Source: Sipunculus nudus
Taxonomy: Eukaryota; Annelida; Sipuncula; Golfingiida; Sipunculidae
Direction: 5' to 3'
Assembly: GCA_026874595.1 (NCBI GenBank)
Contig: CM049317.1
Location: 33,472,901-33,536,900, forward strand
DNA: 64,000 bases
Both the position numbers and the translations under genes were made by a program. The notes under the pieces were generated by a model, which did no database searches, was not told where the DNA came from, and saw only the letters and a list, made by a program, of their open reading frames with translations. Below are positions 26,030-38,800 of this stretch, in pieces. Positions within the stretch are counted from its first letter, which is position 1; the number at the start of each line of letters is the position of its first letter.

Positions 26030-29000
26030 TTTGAGGCTTACTGTTCTACAAGATAGAACTTACACATTTTCCAAGGGAACACAAATGCTGCAGAAACTTC
26101 TAAGTCTCAGCTCCATTATTGTTCTGAGAAAATGAATTTTAATTGAATAATCAATACTGAAGAAGTATGTTAAAATGGGTATCAAAATAACCAGCTTCCT
26201 CAGAACTTTATGTTTATTAAAAAAATAATATTATAAATAAAGATTTTTTTTCATCTGATTTATACTTTAAGAGGTGTAAACTATAGTAATCATGCATCCA
26301 GAAAAACATCATTTTCTCAAAATACAATACATAAAAATAATTTAACAAGTTGTTTATAATAACAGCCATTGATAATTATAAGAAACAGTAATTCTTTTGG
26401 AATGTTGTGTATATACAAGTACTTCAGCATCCAAATGCAATTGATAACTACTTCATAAATACAGAACAAAGGGTACTGATGTAGTGTGCCACTGACCAAT
26501 TATGGTCACATAAGCATTAACCTAATATCATATTGGTTTTAGAAACAGCTAGAACAACCATGTTTTCCAGCTGTAAAATATATTGCCAAAACTCAACAGC
26601 ATTGATCAAAGCATATGTACTTAAAAAAAATATGTGTCTGCATTCTTATTGTGACAATAACCAGCATTCTTCAGGTGCACTAATCAGTAATTTTCACAAG
26701 TATATGTTACACCCCCCCCCCCCCAGCAGACAAGCTTGCTGTACAGGCACTCTCTACAATCGACCTTTGACCTTACTGTACCCTGCCCTGGAATTGTGCA
26801 TGGTGATGTCACATGAATGCTGTACAGGCTGTGCACAACAGCAGGACAAAGGCATGCAGATTCAGTTACATCTGAATCAGTGATAACATCCGGTAATAGT
26901 TAAGGAGTACCAATACACACTTTGAGTGACAAGTTCTTTGTCAAGCAGAAGGGGAATGTATCGCTGAAAATGTCTCATTGGTGAGTAATCTTGCATTACT
27001 TCAGTTATTTTTGCATATTAAACCAGTGATTGCATAAAGATGACTTAACCCTTCTTGGTTTGCCCTGCAAAAACACAATCTGTGCGTTTCAAGATAACAT
27101 TTCCTAATTGGTGGCCCATTTTACAAAATACAACATTTTTGGACAAAAAGCTGATGCTGTTGCCCCTGTAAAGTGACAATTTGCATGTTCTATACTACAA
27201 CAGGAACTGAGCTTAGAACAAATCCTTTTCACTGGTGCTATTTGCAATTGGGTGTGGAAAAATCAAGAGTAAACAGCAGGCCCCAAATTTACATATTGAT
27301 GTAATTTCTGAATGTCCCCAACCTTGGAAGAGATTATGAATAAACCTACATAAAGCTTCATCAGATCAGCATACAAATGTTATGAGTACCACATACTACC
27401 ATTTAATTTGTTGGACCTTTGGCTATTGACCATGTTCTTATTTAGCTGAACTCTGGGTCATGAAAAGAAAAAGCTTCTACACATAAAGCCCTACAAGGTA
27501 ATGATGTCCTCTTCATTTTCAAAATTGACTTGAATTTTTCTGTCTTGCTAGAGTGCATAAAAGTTATAATATGGTAAAAAATTATTATTTATACAATGCT
27601 CATAAGTTTTTCATTCAGCCAAAGTAAACATTAAACACTGTTGATCATTGCTGATTTTACAGCCACTGTCTCAATTTTGGTGAATGCTTTTTACAAAATT
27701 GAAGAGGGGTTTAATGTACTCAACCAAAACATTACAGCTAATCAAATATTTTTTAACTATTGGGGTCTATCACACAAAAGCTCCTAAATTAAGCTTTAAT
27801 TTGGTAATATGCCTTTCTACTTGTCATTTCCATATACTGTAAACACCACTTAATTTACAATTTTAAACATAAACACACTATGTTTGATAACAATCCATAA
27901 GCCATTCATATGTAGAATTTAATCTGAATGTGACATCAGAGGGTCAAGAACACTCTTACATAGGTTATGAGCACTTTAACTTTAATGGGCTTGGTCCTGT
28001 GACTTTTTTTTCATTTGAGGTTTCTTCTGAAATGTTCCCTTTCATTACAAAAGGAAAAGGCATAATGATTTGGGAATTCGTTTCACTAAGGATCAGATGA
28101 TTGCATCATATACTATTTTGATTCCCAAAGAGAAATCAAATTCAATTTACAGGGCAATCAAAAGTGGATTTTTTGCCCACCTTGAATTATTTCTTTTTAA
28201 GTAGTAGTGCCATTTCACCTTGAAAGGTCAAGACATCATTTCGAACATTACTGACCACCAAGATATCACTGATGTACTGTTTTAGTTAAATGATATGATG
28301 TGAGGTCCTGTTTTATGTTTATTTGTCTACTTAAATTTCAAAATAGGCATGGCTCAATGTTCATGATTATTTAATTCCAACAACCTTTGTTTCTATGATT
28401 TGTAATGGTTTCTTTACTTTTCATACAACCAGTATGAAGAAATGGTGCTGAAAGTATAAGGAAAACCTAAATATGTCCAGCCCTTGCAAGAATTTTCTGG
28501 TAAGCATATTCAGTTTATCATATAAAGTAACATTTAAATCTTTAAGCAAATGGGCAATATTATGATTTGTAGGGGTTTTTTTTATCTAATAGCTGGAGCA
28601 TACAATATTTGAAGTGCAAATTTAGTGTTTAACATTTATGGTGATAGGGATATTCATATGACTGCTTACATGTTAAAATTGTTTCAACTGAGTAACCTAC
28701 TTTCTGAGCCTATGAGCATCTTTAGGCCACAATGTCTATCCTGTGACCAGTATATTTGATAATCTTTAATGTTTGTATATACTCTGTATAACTAGAAAAC
28801 TCTTCCTGTGTTAGTAATTGAGAAGTCCAACTGTATTTTCTGTATTTTAAACAGGCATATTTCCAGAACACTTAAAACCCCTTTATAGAGAGTAGATTTA
28901 CTTTCAGTGAAATCTTTTCTTTTTTTTACTAGTGTTGCCTCCAGAAAATTTAAATGTTAAAAAGCACTACTAAGCATCAATGTCAAAAGTTTATCTTTAA

Positions 29001-29510
29001 ACTTATTTGATTAAATAATTTATGTGAGCAGTAATGACTATATGTGTATACTTAGACTGGTAACATTTGTTTTTGCAGGTCAAACAGGAGGGGACTGAAA
29101 AGGATTTAGTGTGTGGCAAGGGTGTATATTTCCTTTCAGCCTTAATTCCCTAAAATGACAACTATCTCATATCTGACAGAACCAGGGAGTTTTAAAAATC
29201 TTATGAAAATATTATTTTCAGTTAATAAATGTGTAAATAAACATTTATTTTGGATATTTTGTTTTCATACTTTTTTGTTTCATGTGTTTACATCCATATG
29301 ACTGAATGAAGTTGATGACCCCCAGTGTGATCGAGGCCAGCTTTAATTTCAAGGAACTGCACAGTGAAGGAAGCTCACCACACACACACAGAGCTTAATT
29401 ACTATTGTCTACCATAATTTCTTGTGGAATAAAGAAAAGAGTAAACACCGTTCAAAACAGAACAACAGACATAATTGAGCTACTGACAAACAGCACAGAA
29501 GGTGCATACA
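26030..29510. other. interior of the 4.2-kb element, no genes
   Basis: AT-rich non-coding sequence. Poly-C at about 26711-26724. No domain-bearing ORF on either strand. Confidence 0.5.
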
Positions 29511-29513
29511 CTG

Positions 29514-29880
29514 GACTTATATGTGAGTTATATGTCACTTATAAGGGACATATATGGCACTTATAAGGCACATATATGGGAGTTATAAGGCACATATATG
29601 GGAGTTATAAGACATATATGGGACATATATGGGAGTTATAGGGGACATATATGGGACATATATGGGAGTTATAGGGGACCTATATGTGGAAGCCTTATAA
29701 GTGACATATAAGGCCCATATATGTTACATATAAGGCTCCTATCCAATTTGCATATCAAATCCATATACCAGACATATATGTGACATATATTGGTGCTATA
29801 AGGTTTGACATAAGGGACATATATGGCACATATATGTACCTTATATGTGCCATATAACTTTCACATATATGGCACTTATA
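29514..29880. repeat. right subterminal ATATATGGGAGTTATAAGG repeats
   Basis: About twelve short units of the type ACATATATGGGAGTTATA and its complements, mirroring the left subterminal block. Confidence 0.8.
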
Positions 29881-29920
29881 AAAATTTTCGGTAAGGGTTA
29901 TAGTCAGCTAAAAATTGAAT

Positions 29921-30790
29921 TGACCCCAAGTCCGTTATCAAAGATGACAAAGCAGTGTTTTAAACGTATGTCTCAGGAGAGGCATTATACATGGCTATGC
30001 CCTGTTTCCCAATCCTAATTGATACATTCAATAAAAATACTGTTTCAAGAAACATTATGGAGAAAACCAAACTTGAGACAACAGATGAAGAGTACCCTAG
30101 CTTCTGTGGCATGTATGTACATTTGAATGTGATGACATTTTTTATTCCACTGCATTGGACATCTTGAGGGTGGAAAAAGAAGTGGTTAACTTTACAATAC
30201 CGGTATTAGAAGGATGCACGGCATATGTTCCTCAGGCAAGTCCATAACTGATAATACCATGTCCTTGTCCCTGTACTCTCTTCTGGTTACTGATACGCTA
30301 AGGCCCCATATATGAAGTAACTTTGAGCAAAGGAAGACCATGCAAATATTTAAAAAATACTAAAAAAGATGTAGCTTATCTTATTTAAAAATACTATTTT
30401 CTTTCATGAATATGGATTGTAACCACAAGGAATCAAGAAGCTATGTGTTACCGTCAATGCTGCTGCACCTCATAACTAAATCATACTGGTCTTCTCTAGC
30501 ATTCCCCTGCAGTGATCTGACATTCTGGCAACATTAGAATCTGAAATGGGAGAGACAACTAAGTAATCAAGTAAAGATTATAACTCAAATTATATTAAAA
30601 GTCAGAGAAACTACTTTCAACAATTTGATTATTATTTTATTGTTTTGATTATAATAATAATTCATTCTGAAGCTTCATTAGAGGTGAAAAAAGGTAACAT
30701 TTTATATTTATGTTTATATATGGTTATAGATATAAAGTTGCGGATCCAGTTATTCAAAATCAGGGGGTGAGGGGGCGTTTTGTTTAATAT
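29921..30790. other. gene-free stretch
   Basis: No supported gene or repeat family. Confidence 0.45.
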
Positions 30791-30796
30791 ATACAC

Positions 30797-30835
<39 letters not shown>

Positions 30836-30837
30836 TG

Positions 30838-30870
<33 letters not shown>

Positions 30871-30901
30871 ATATGTAAAAGTATATGTATATATATATAT
30901 T
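30797..30901. repeat. interrupted (TA)n microsatellite
   Basis: Several TA tracts separated by 'ctgtatatac' and 'catatgtaaaag'. Confidence 0.9.
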
Positions 30902-32182
30902 TTCAGGCTATCAAAATTATAAATATTTGTTTTTATTAAAGGTCTGATTCTGCACTTAGGCAACCATTAAAAAACGAGAAGCTTATTCCCAATCATGGAC
31001 AGGATTATACAAACTGAAGCATACTATTATAAGATGAAAACACTATATTACAGGTATATTTAAAAAGATTTGTTTGCATTACAGCCCTGTAGCTAGATGT
31101 TATGATACTGGCAAAGAGCAGACTCTTCACTGAATTCAACCAAACTTGACTGAAAATTGACTAAAATTAACTAAAACTGACTGAAATTGACCGAAAGTGA
31201 TCATTGACCTTAATTTCATCAAATGCACTGTTGCATATTTTATCACTACTAATTTTGATTTGTTCTGACGAATATTGATACGTACAAGTATCAATATTCT
31301 TCAAAAGACCAATTTATGAGAGCATAAAATTCAGGCGAGAAACTGAAAGGGTAGGGGTTTTAGATTTTCTTTCACAGAGACTATTTTAAAAATTCAATCA
31401 TTTTTATTCTTATGTTTCTTCAGACAGATAATGTCAATTTTATTTTAAATTTAATATTGTAAAATAAATTATAAGTGTTTGTGGAGTCTATAAATGTGTT
31501 CAGATAATGGCTAAATGTCCAATGTATAGATTATTTGCATTTGACAGGTTTCTCTCAAATTAATATGTGTGTGTGTGTGTGTGTGAAGAGAAGTCAGCAT
31601 GAAATGAAAATCATAAATCAAAAGGAATATTATCATTTTTAACAAATGGTATGTCAGTGTGCACAAAATATATTTAAAATAAATGGCCATGCAGTACATG
31701 TTGCAAACTGCATGTTACACTGTTGGATTTCATAACCAAACTAATATGTTGGAGAGGAATTATTAAATATAATGAGTCTAATGGTACATTTGGTTATTTA
31801 GCAGAAAGACAGTTAGTATTAAGTTAAGAGTCCTTTTTTATTTAAAAAAATAAATAAATATTGAAGTATTATAGTAATATATCATAAGTTGACAGCATAT
31901 TGCTGTTCAGATGAAATGCCTGGCATATGTAAAAGCAGGTGTAACAGACTGCTTAAAACACATGAGCAGCAGTACATGACTTGGGGTGGTTTCTATGTTT
32001 ATCCTGACCTGAGCAGGGAATCATGATTATCACCAGATATATCTTAGTTCTATAAATGCTAAAAAATAGAAAAAAGAAATGTTTATTTTGCATTTTCTAA
32101 AATTTTACAAAATGCACTGAGTGCTGTGACCAATGGGTCCCTTGTTTTTAATGTATTTTTCAGGGTTTGCAGGTTTTACACA
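30902..32182. other. gene-free stretch
   Basis: AT-rich. Contains a (GT)n tract at about 31567-31584 and, at about 32121-32137, 'gaccaatgggtcccttgt', the reverse complement of a repeat start also seen at 22270 and 23468. Confidence 0.5.
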
Positions 32183-32484
32183 CTACTTAGGGTTGGCACA
32201 ATCTTCCTGGAGGGAAGGGAAGGGATAGAAAGAAATATTTTCTTTCGGAAGGGAAGAAATACTTTCTTCCCACAATTTCTTCCCAGGGAAGAAATAAGAT
32301 TCAAAACATACCTGTATTTCACGTTGTTCAAATGTCATTTTGGCTTGTTATATCAGTGCAAATCAGAATGATTGATTTCACACCCTTTGGTAAATAAAGG
32401 ACATGCAAACAAACCATGTGGATGTGACTGGTGTGTTATTTTATTATGGGGCTGGATGATGTAGTCTTCAGCTGAGTAATCAAG

Positions 32485-32800
32485 ATGAATTCAACTTGAG
32501 TCCACTCAGTCCATTGGTGTTGTTGTTGCTGAAGGCTTGTCTTGAGCTGTGTGATTAGGATGAACTCAAAATGAGTACATACCCTTCAGGGGTGGAGGTC
32601 GGCTTGTACAGTTGAGCTGGTTTTTAGTTAAGTAATAAGGATGAACTCAACTTTAGTTCATAACCTTCAGGGGTGGAGGTTGGCTTGTACAGTTGAGCTG
32701 GTTTTTAGTTAAGTAATTTGGATGAACTCAACATTAGTTTATACCCTTCAGGGATGGAGGTCGGCTTGTACAGTTGAGCTGGTCTTTAGCTTAGTAACTG
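32485..32800 (+). repeat. ~81-bp tandem repeat, about four copies
   Basis: ATGAA(C/T)TCAA starts at 32485, 32560, 32641 and 32722. The last three units share 'gtggaggt(c/t)ggcttgtaca' and 'gttgagctgg'. Confidence 0.85.
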
Positions 32801-32879
32801 GCAGTCCAGCCATGTCTTCTGGTAGCTCACCTACTCCATCCAACTTATCAAGGTCATCAACTCGACACAGGCCTACCAG

Positions 32880-33200
32880 CTTCTGTGGCTCAGGGGTAGA
32901 GTTCAGGACTCTAAGCCAGGAGATCATGAGTTTGAATCTAAGCCAGGCGGTGAGATTTTATCACGGTTGGCTCCCACCCAGGGTTAGCGCTGTGAAAGCT
33001 AAATGGGGAGTCTTTGCCTAACAGTCATGTTTCACTGAAGAATGAGTGCACCTTTCGGGGGTTCCTCGGTGTTGTGACCAAGCAATGGGGATGACAAACA
33101 CCAAGGACCCGCAGGAGTGTTACACCGAGCCCTGTTGACACCAGGATAACTGGGTATAAGCCCCTGTCATGTAGTCCAGAATAGAACTCTGCAGATGTAC
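32880..33200 (+). repeat. tRNA-derived SINE candidate
   Basis: An A-box-like TGGCTCAGGGG at 32886-32896 is followed 32 nt later by a B-box-like AGTTTGAATCT (32929-32939), the arrangement of a degenerate RNA polymerase III promoter in a tRNA-like head. A GC-richer body follows. I see no clean 3' tail and do not assign a SINE family. Confidence 0.5.
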
Positions 33201-33913
33201 TTAGTAATAGTTAAGCAAGCATAAGGTTACCTCCACCAAATAAAAAATGTAAAAAAATCTCCACTGGACAGCAGCAGCGAGTTATAGATTTGTTGGCAAA
33301 GCGTAACCATGAGTACATCACAGCTGCCATACAGCCTTCAGACATAGTCTGCACCATATCCAGCTTTCTACTTCTCAGCTATGTCTTTGCCTGCTGTATC
33401 CTGGTAAATGGGAATAAAGAATGGGAGCCCTACTCTACCTGCAGGGTTTGCGGAGTTAGTATTGAACCTCCACACAGCATATGCATCCTCCGTATCCATA
33501 AAATGGGCTGTCTCAACCATGGGTGTGGTTCAGTCAAAACTTCGAAAAGGTTCATTGTGGAACATACAAACAAGCTTGTATCTACTTACAGGATGCTGCG
33601 TAGAAACCATGTTTTGGACTATTGGATTCACTGTGTTCTATGAAATATAAGTCTAAACTATCTGAGTGTGTAAATATTGAACAACAATGTGTGCTTAATG
33701 AACAACTGATATATATTATTCAGTGGTTCTCTGTACATATGCTTATTTACTATGTTATATATTATTAATAAAAGGTTGTGGGGACCTGTGGGAAAAAGAG
33801 TTTCTTCCCTGACTTTTTTTTTCTTCCCAGAAATTTCCTTTTCTTCCCTGAGAAGGGGAAAATACCTATCTTCCCAACAGGTTTGCCAACCCTGTACTTA
33901 GTACAACGGTAAA

Positions 33914-33934
33914 AACCTGGGTTTAACCCAGGTT
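33914..33934. repeat. perfect 10-bp inverted repeat
   Basis: AACCTGGGTT, one T, AACCCAGGTT. It lies just outside the right border of the hAT-like element. Confidence 0.85.
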
Positions 33935-35400
33935 GGGGAAAAATAAGTTTTACCGGGGTTTTACCAAAGTTTTCATAAAAAATTTCATCAAAGTTTAAAT
34001 AAAATGCTCTTATTTTTTCATACTCGATGAAAATTGACACAGGTAACATGTAAACAGGTAAACAACCAATTCATTTAATGTTTTTATCATGGTCAATTTC
34101 GGTCAATTTTACTCCATTTCAGTGAATAGTCTGTCCCAGCCAAGGACAGACTATTCTGTTCTACCTAGCCCTAGCACCTGTGCTCTCTTACTACGCTAAG
34201 CTGTGCAAGAGCCCTAGAAGATGATTTGAGGAAACTGGTGACATTCCACATGACAATTAAATTCTGATATTTCGTCTAAAATGTCATATTCGTTAGGAAA
34301 TAAAGATATTCTAATCAAATACGCATATAACATACCACTTAGACAGTGTTTGTCCACTTCAAATGTTGATTAGAAGAATATGTTTTATCCTATATAAACG
34401 GTGATACACAAGGAAGGATGTGTGCTCTGGGTTTTCCCCCAGCCACAGCTGGCCGGCAGCCGCCTGTGTAACCAGTGGTAACGGGCCGTGTTGGCCCAAC
34501 GAGCAAAGGTCAGGCAGTTCATTGTTTCAGATTCTGAGACAGTTTCAAGCGCAAGGGTTGCAAAGTTTTAAAAGTGAGTCTTGTTTACATACTAAAACAT
34601 AATATTTATCTGAATTTCTTGGTCATTCGAATAAAGTACTATATCTCCCTCAGATTACTTACAGTTTCCTTGTCATAAACGCAATATTTGATTTTACATG
34701 ATTTTTTTCCGACAAGGGTTTGAAGTTCTCCAGTTTACTCTGAAGCTTTTTATGCGGTATCCAGAGTCCTGGATACCGCCCCATTTAATGCAGTTATGTT
34801 CTACCCTGCACTTCTAGGGATATGGTCTTTGACTATGTCCGGGTTGGCTGTAATTGCCCTAAACCTTTGTGGTGGAATCAACAACTAGGATTCTCCTTTC
34901 ATGCGTAATTGTTTATGCAGACAGCTTGCAGCGCGAATTGGAATATTGTGTCTTTGGACGAGGCAATCTAAACCAAAGACATACATTCATAAAACTTGAC
35001 CTGAGCGATAATAAAAGATCGAAGAAACTTTCTTATCATATGGTCATTATTACTCAATTTGAAGGGAATATTTTTATGGGTTTTCGCATACCTAAGAAAA
35101 CAGTGATGTGCCTGAAGACATTAGCTGGTTACATTGGCCTAGATGGGCCTATTGTCATACTATATACTTACCGAAGCAGCTAACGACCACGTCCTGCCTG
35201 CCCGCAGATTCATATTTCCCGCCAGCACAAAGTAAATGCCGAAATCGTAACCTCCTATCATATCCAAATATTTTCTTTTAAACTTGGACGATAGGTGCTT
35301 TGAAACTTTTTACCCGCCAAATTCACAAGTTTGTTACGCCTGTAGACATGGGTAGGAAAATATATATGAAAAAGTGTCAGGTTCATTTTATTTATCGTCT
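33935..35400. other. more GC-balanced, apparently single-copy stretch
   Basis: Unlike the flanks, 34.4-35.2 kb is GC-balanced with little repetition. A TATA-like 'cctatataaac' lies at about 34389. A 104-codon plus-strand ORF (34869-35183) has no recognised domain. It could be a remnant gene, a non-coding RNA locus or chance. Confidence 0.35.
34754..34779. repeat. perfect 11-bp hairpin with 4-nt loop
   Basis: GCGGTATCCAG, loop AGTC, CTGGATACCGC. The stem is GC-rich and exact, in a region otherwise free of repeats. Confidence 0.8.
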
Positions 35401-35805
35401 ATTTATAAGCCACCTTCCCCAGATGGAACCACTCTCCACATCATGAATAATGACTTAGAATGGCACACACACACACATCTCGTTGTCCATGCAATCACAT
35501 AAATTATAGCAACAGGTTATAAGTAAAAAGCCATATGTATTGTATTTAATAAAGTCCCCCCCCCCTTATAAATAGGCCTATGTCTGATCTATATGAACTT
35601 TTTTTTTATAAGAGCAAAATATGGATGTCATATAAAAGCGGAAATGTGCAATATACGAAACAATAAAAAAAAATTATCTTCATTTTGAGAGGAGGCTAGT
35701 GACACATAGGCCTTCATCAAACATTGGTTATGTATTACATCCATTGGGGAATTTTTTTTTTAAATTGCATGTAAAATTATAAAAAAATAGGAATTTTTAC
35801 ATATA
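35401..35805. other. gene-free stretch
   Basis: Includes a (CA)n tract near 35465, poly-C near 35557 and several poly-A/T runs. Nothing else seen. Confidence 0.5.
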
Positions 35806-35809
35806 ACAT

Positions 35810-38800
35810 GCATATTACAAAAATCATCCATACAGACTCAACATTGGCTGTATAAATTTGGAGTTTTGGGCTAAATTCTGTGTTATTACACTGATTGGTC
35901 TGAAATGTTTCGGCTGAAGTAAACCCTTGGGGAAATTACATACAAAAATTGGGAGAGGTGGCTGAGTTTGTGTGCCAATAAGGTGCAAAAAATGGATTTT
36001 TAGCATTTGACAGGGCTTTTGTGCCCATGATCAGGTTAAAATTCAGCTAGGGTGTTCAAAATGCAGGATTTTACTGATACTTTGGTGAACATACATGGTT
36101 GCAATTTGCATATGGCTCCTGTTAATACCTACCATTTTGAGGTATCCTTTAAAGTGTTTTCATCTGTACTGACTCAACTTGGCTTTAATACATGTGGTGT
36201 CTTGAGCTAAATTCTGTGTTATTTGGCTGATTAGTCTGAAATGTTTTGGGCTGCAGATGACCCCTTGAAGAAATATGTATACAAAAATTGGGACACCTGG
36301 CTGTGTTTTTGTACCAATGAGGAGCAAAAATGGATTTTTAGCACTTTACATGACTTTTTGTGCATATGATCAGGTTAAAATTCAGCTAGGGTGTTCAAAA
36401 TGCAGGATTTTACTGATACTTTGGTGAAAATACATGGTTGCAATTTGCATATGGCTCCTGTGAATACCTACCATTTTGAGGTATCCTTTAAAGTGTTTTC
36501 ATCTGTACCGACTCAACTTGGCTTTAATACATGTGGTGTCTTGAGCTAAATTCTGTGTTATTTGGCTGATTAGTCTGAAAAGTTTTGGGCTGCAGATGAC
36601 CCCTTGGAGAAATATGTATACAAAAATTGGGAGACCTGGCTGTGTTTTTGTACCAATGAGGAGCAAAAAATGGATTTTTAGCACTTTACATGGCTTTTTG
36701 TGCATATGATCAGGTTAAAATTCAGCTAGGGTGTTCAAAATGCAGGATTTTACTGATACTTTGGTGAACATGCATGGTTGCAATTTGCATATGGCTCCTG
36801 TTAATACCTACCATTTTGAGGTATCCTTTAAAGTGTTTTCATCTGTACCGACTCAACTTGGCTTTAATACATGTGGTGTCTTGAGCTAAATTCTGTGTTA
36901 TTTGGCTGATTAGTCTGAAAAGTTTTGGGCTGCAGATGACCCCTTGGAGAAATATGTATACAAAAATTGGGACACCTGGCTGTGTTTTTGTACCAATGAG
37001 GAGCAAAAATGGATTTTTAGCACTTTACAAGGCTTTTTGTGCATATGATCAGGTTAAAATTCAGCTAGGGTGTTCAAAATGCAGGATTTTACTGATACTT
37101 TGGTGAACATACATGGTTGCAATTTGCATATGGCTTCTGTTAATACCTACCATTTTGGGGTATCCTTTAAAGTGTTTTCATCTGTACTGATCTCCTTGGC
37201 TTTAATACATGTGGTGTCTTGAGCTTGAATCTGTGTCATTTGGCTGATTAGTCTAAAAAGTTTTGGGCTGCAGATGACCCCTTGGAGGAATATGTATACA
37301 AAAATTGGGACACCTGGCTGTGTTTTTGTACCAATGAGCAGCAAAAATGGATTTTTAGCACTTTCAAGGCTTTTTGTGCATATGATCAGGTTAAAATTCA
37401 GCTAGGGTGTTCAAAATGCAGGATTTTACTGATACTTTGGTGAACATACATGGTTGCAATTTGCATATGGCTTCTGTTAATACCTACCATTTTGGGGTAT
37501 CCTTTAAAGTGTTTTAATCTGTACCGACTCAACTTGGCTTTAATACATGTGGTGTCTTGAGCTAAATTCTGTGTTATTTGGCTGATTAGTCTGAAAAGTT
37601 TTGGGCTGCAGATGACCCCTTGGAGAAATATGTATACAAAAATTGGGACACCTGGCTGTGTTTTTGTACCAATGAGGAGCAAAAATGGATTTTTAGCACT
37701 TTACATGACTTTTTGTGCATATGATCAGGTTAAAATTCAGCTAGGGTGTTCAAAATGCAGGATTTTACTGATACTTTGGTGAACATACATGGTTGCAATT
37801 TGCATATGGCTCCTGTGAATACCTACCATTTTGAGGTATCCTTTAAAGTGTTTTCATCTGTACCGACTCAACTTGGCTTTAATACATGTGGTGTCTTGAG
37901 CTAAATTCTGTGTTATTTGGCTGATTAGTCTGAAAAGTTTTGGGCTGCAGATGACCCCTTGGAGAAATATGTATACAAAAATTGGGACACCTGGCTGTGT
38001 TTTTGTACCAATGAGGAGCAAAAATGGATTTTTAGCACTTTACAAGGCTTTTTGTGCATATGATCAGGTTAAAATTCAGCTAGGGTGTTCAAAATGCAGG
38101 ATTTTACTGATACTTTGGTGAACATACATGGTTGCAATTTGCATATGGCTTCTGTTAATACCTACCATTTTGGGGTATCCTTTAAAGTGTTTTCATCTGT
38201 ACTGATCTCCTTGGCTTTAATACATGTGGTGTCTTGAGCTTGAATCTGTGTCATTTGGCTGATTAGTCTAAAAAGTTTTGGGCTGCAGATGACCCCTTGG
38301 AGGAATATGTATACAAAAATTGGGACACCTGGCTGTGTTTTTGTACCAATGAGAAGCAAAAATGGATTTTTAGCACTTTCAAGGCTTTTTGTGCATATGA
38401 TCAGGTTAAAATTCAGCTAGGGTGTTCAAAATGCAGGATTTTACTGATACTTTGGTGAACATACATGGTTTCAATTTGCATATGGCTCCTGTTAATACCT
38501 ACCATTTTGAGGTATTCTTTAAAGTGTTTTCATCTGTACCGACTCAACTTGGCTTTAATACATGTGGTGTCTTGAGCTAAATTCTGTGTTATTTGGCTGA
38601 TTAGTCTGAAAAGTTTTGGGCTGCAGATGACCCCTTGGAGAAATATGTATACAAAAATTGGGAGAGCTGGCTGTGTTTTTGTACCAATGAGGAGCAAAAA
38701 ATGGATTTTTAGCTCTTTACATGGCTTTTTGTGCATATGATCAGGTTAAAATTCAGCTAGGGTGTTCAAAATGCAGGATTTTACTGATACAAGGATGAAC

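Larger units (their letters stand above)
25685..29897. mobile_element. 4.2-kb non-autonomous DNA transposon with inverted ends
   Basis: The left end is CCCTTACGAAAAT (25685-25697) and the right end ATTTTCGGTAAGGG (29884-29897); they are inverted copies apart from one extra base. Next to each end lie inverted CACATATATGTGCC/CTTATAAGG-type sub-repeats. The element interrupts a dispersed repeat whose uninterrupted version is seen at 25081-25119, which fixes both borders and implies a TT duplication (25683-25684 and 29898-29899). No transposase-like ORF exists; the longest frame is 116 codons (26533-26883) without a domain. The superfamily is not certain. Confidence 0.75.
32191..33893. mobile_element. 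hAT-like non-autonomous element, ~1.7 kb
   Basis: Left end GGTTGGCA (32191) and right end TGCCAACCCT (to 33893) are inverted. Purine-rich GGGAAGAAA segments lie inside the left end (32210-32300) and their reverse complement inside the right end (33790-33870). Flanks carry near-identical 8-bp repeats, CTACTTAG (32183-32190) and GTACTTAG (33894-33901). An 8-bp target duplication fits the hAT superfamily. No transposase ORF is present; the 117-codon ORF at 33290-33643 has no domain I recognise. Confidence 0.6.

Noticed and set aside
32886-32939. Functional tRNA gene
   Set aside because: A and B boxes are degenerate and a full cloverleaf with paired acceptor stem is not apparent; a SINE head explains it better.
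33450-33570. Minus-strand string CGGSILTPQT resembling a trypsin-family segment
   Set aside because: No catalytic His, Asp or Ser context, frame stops within a few codons, and it lies inside a mobile element; probably chance.
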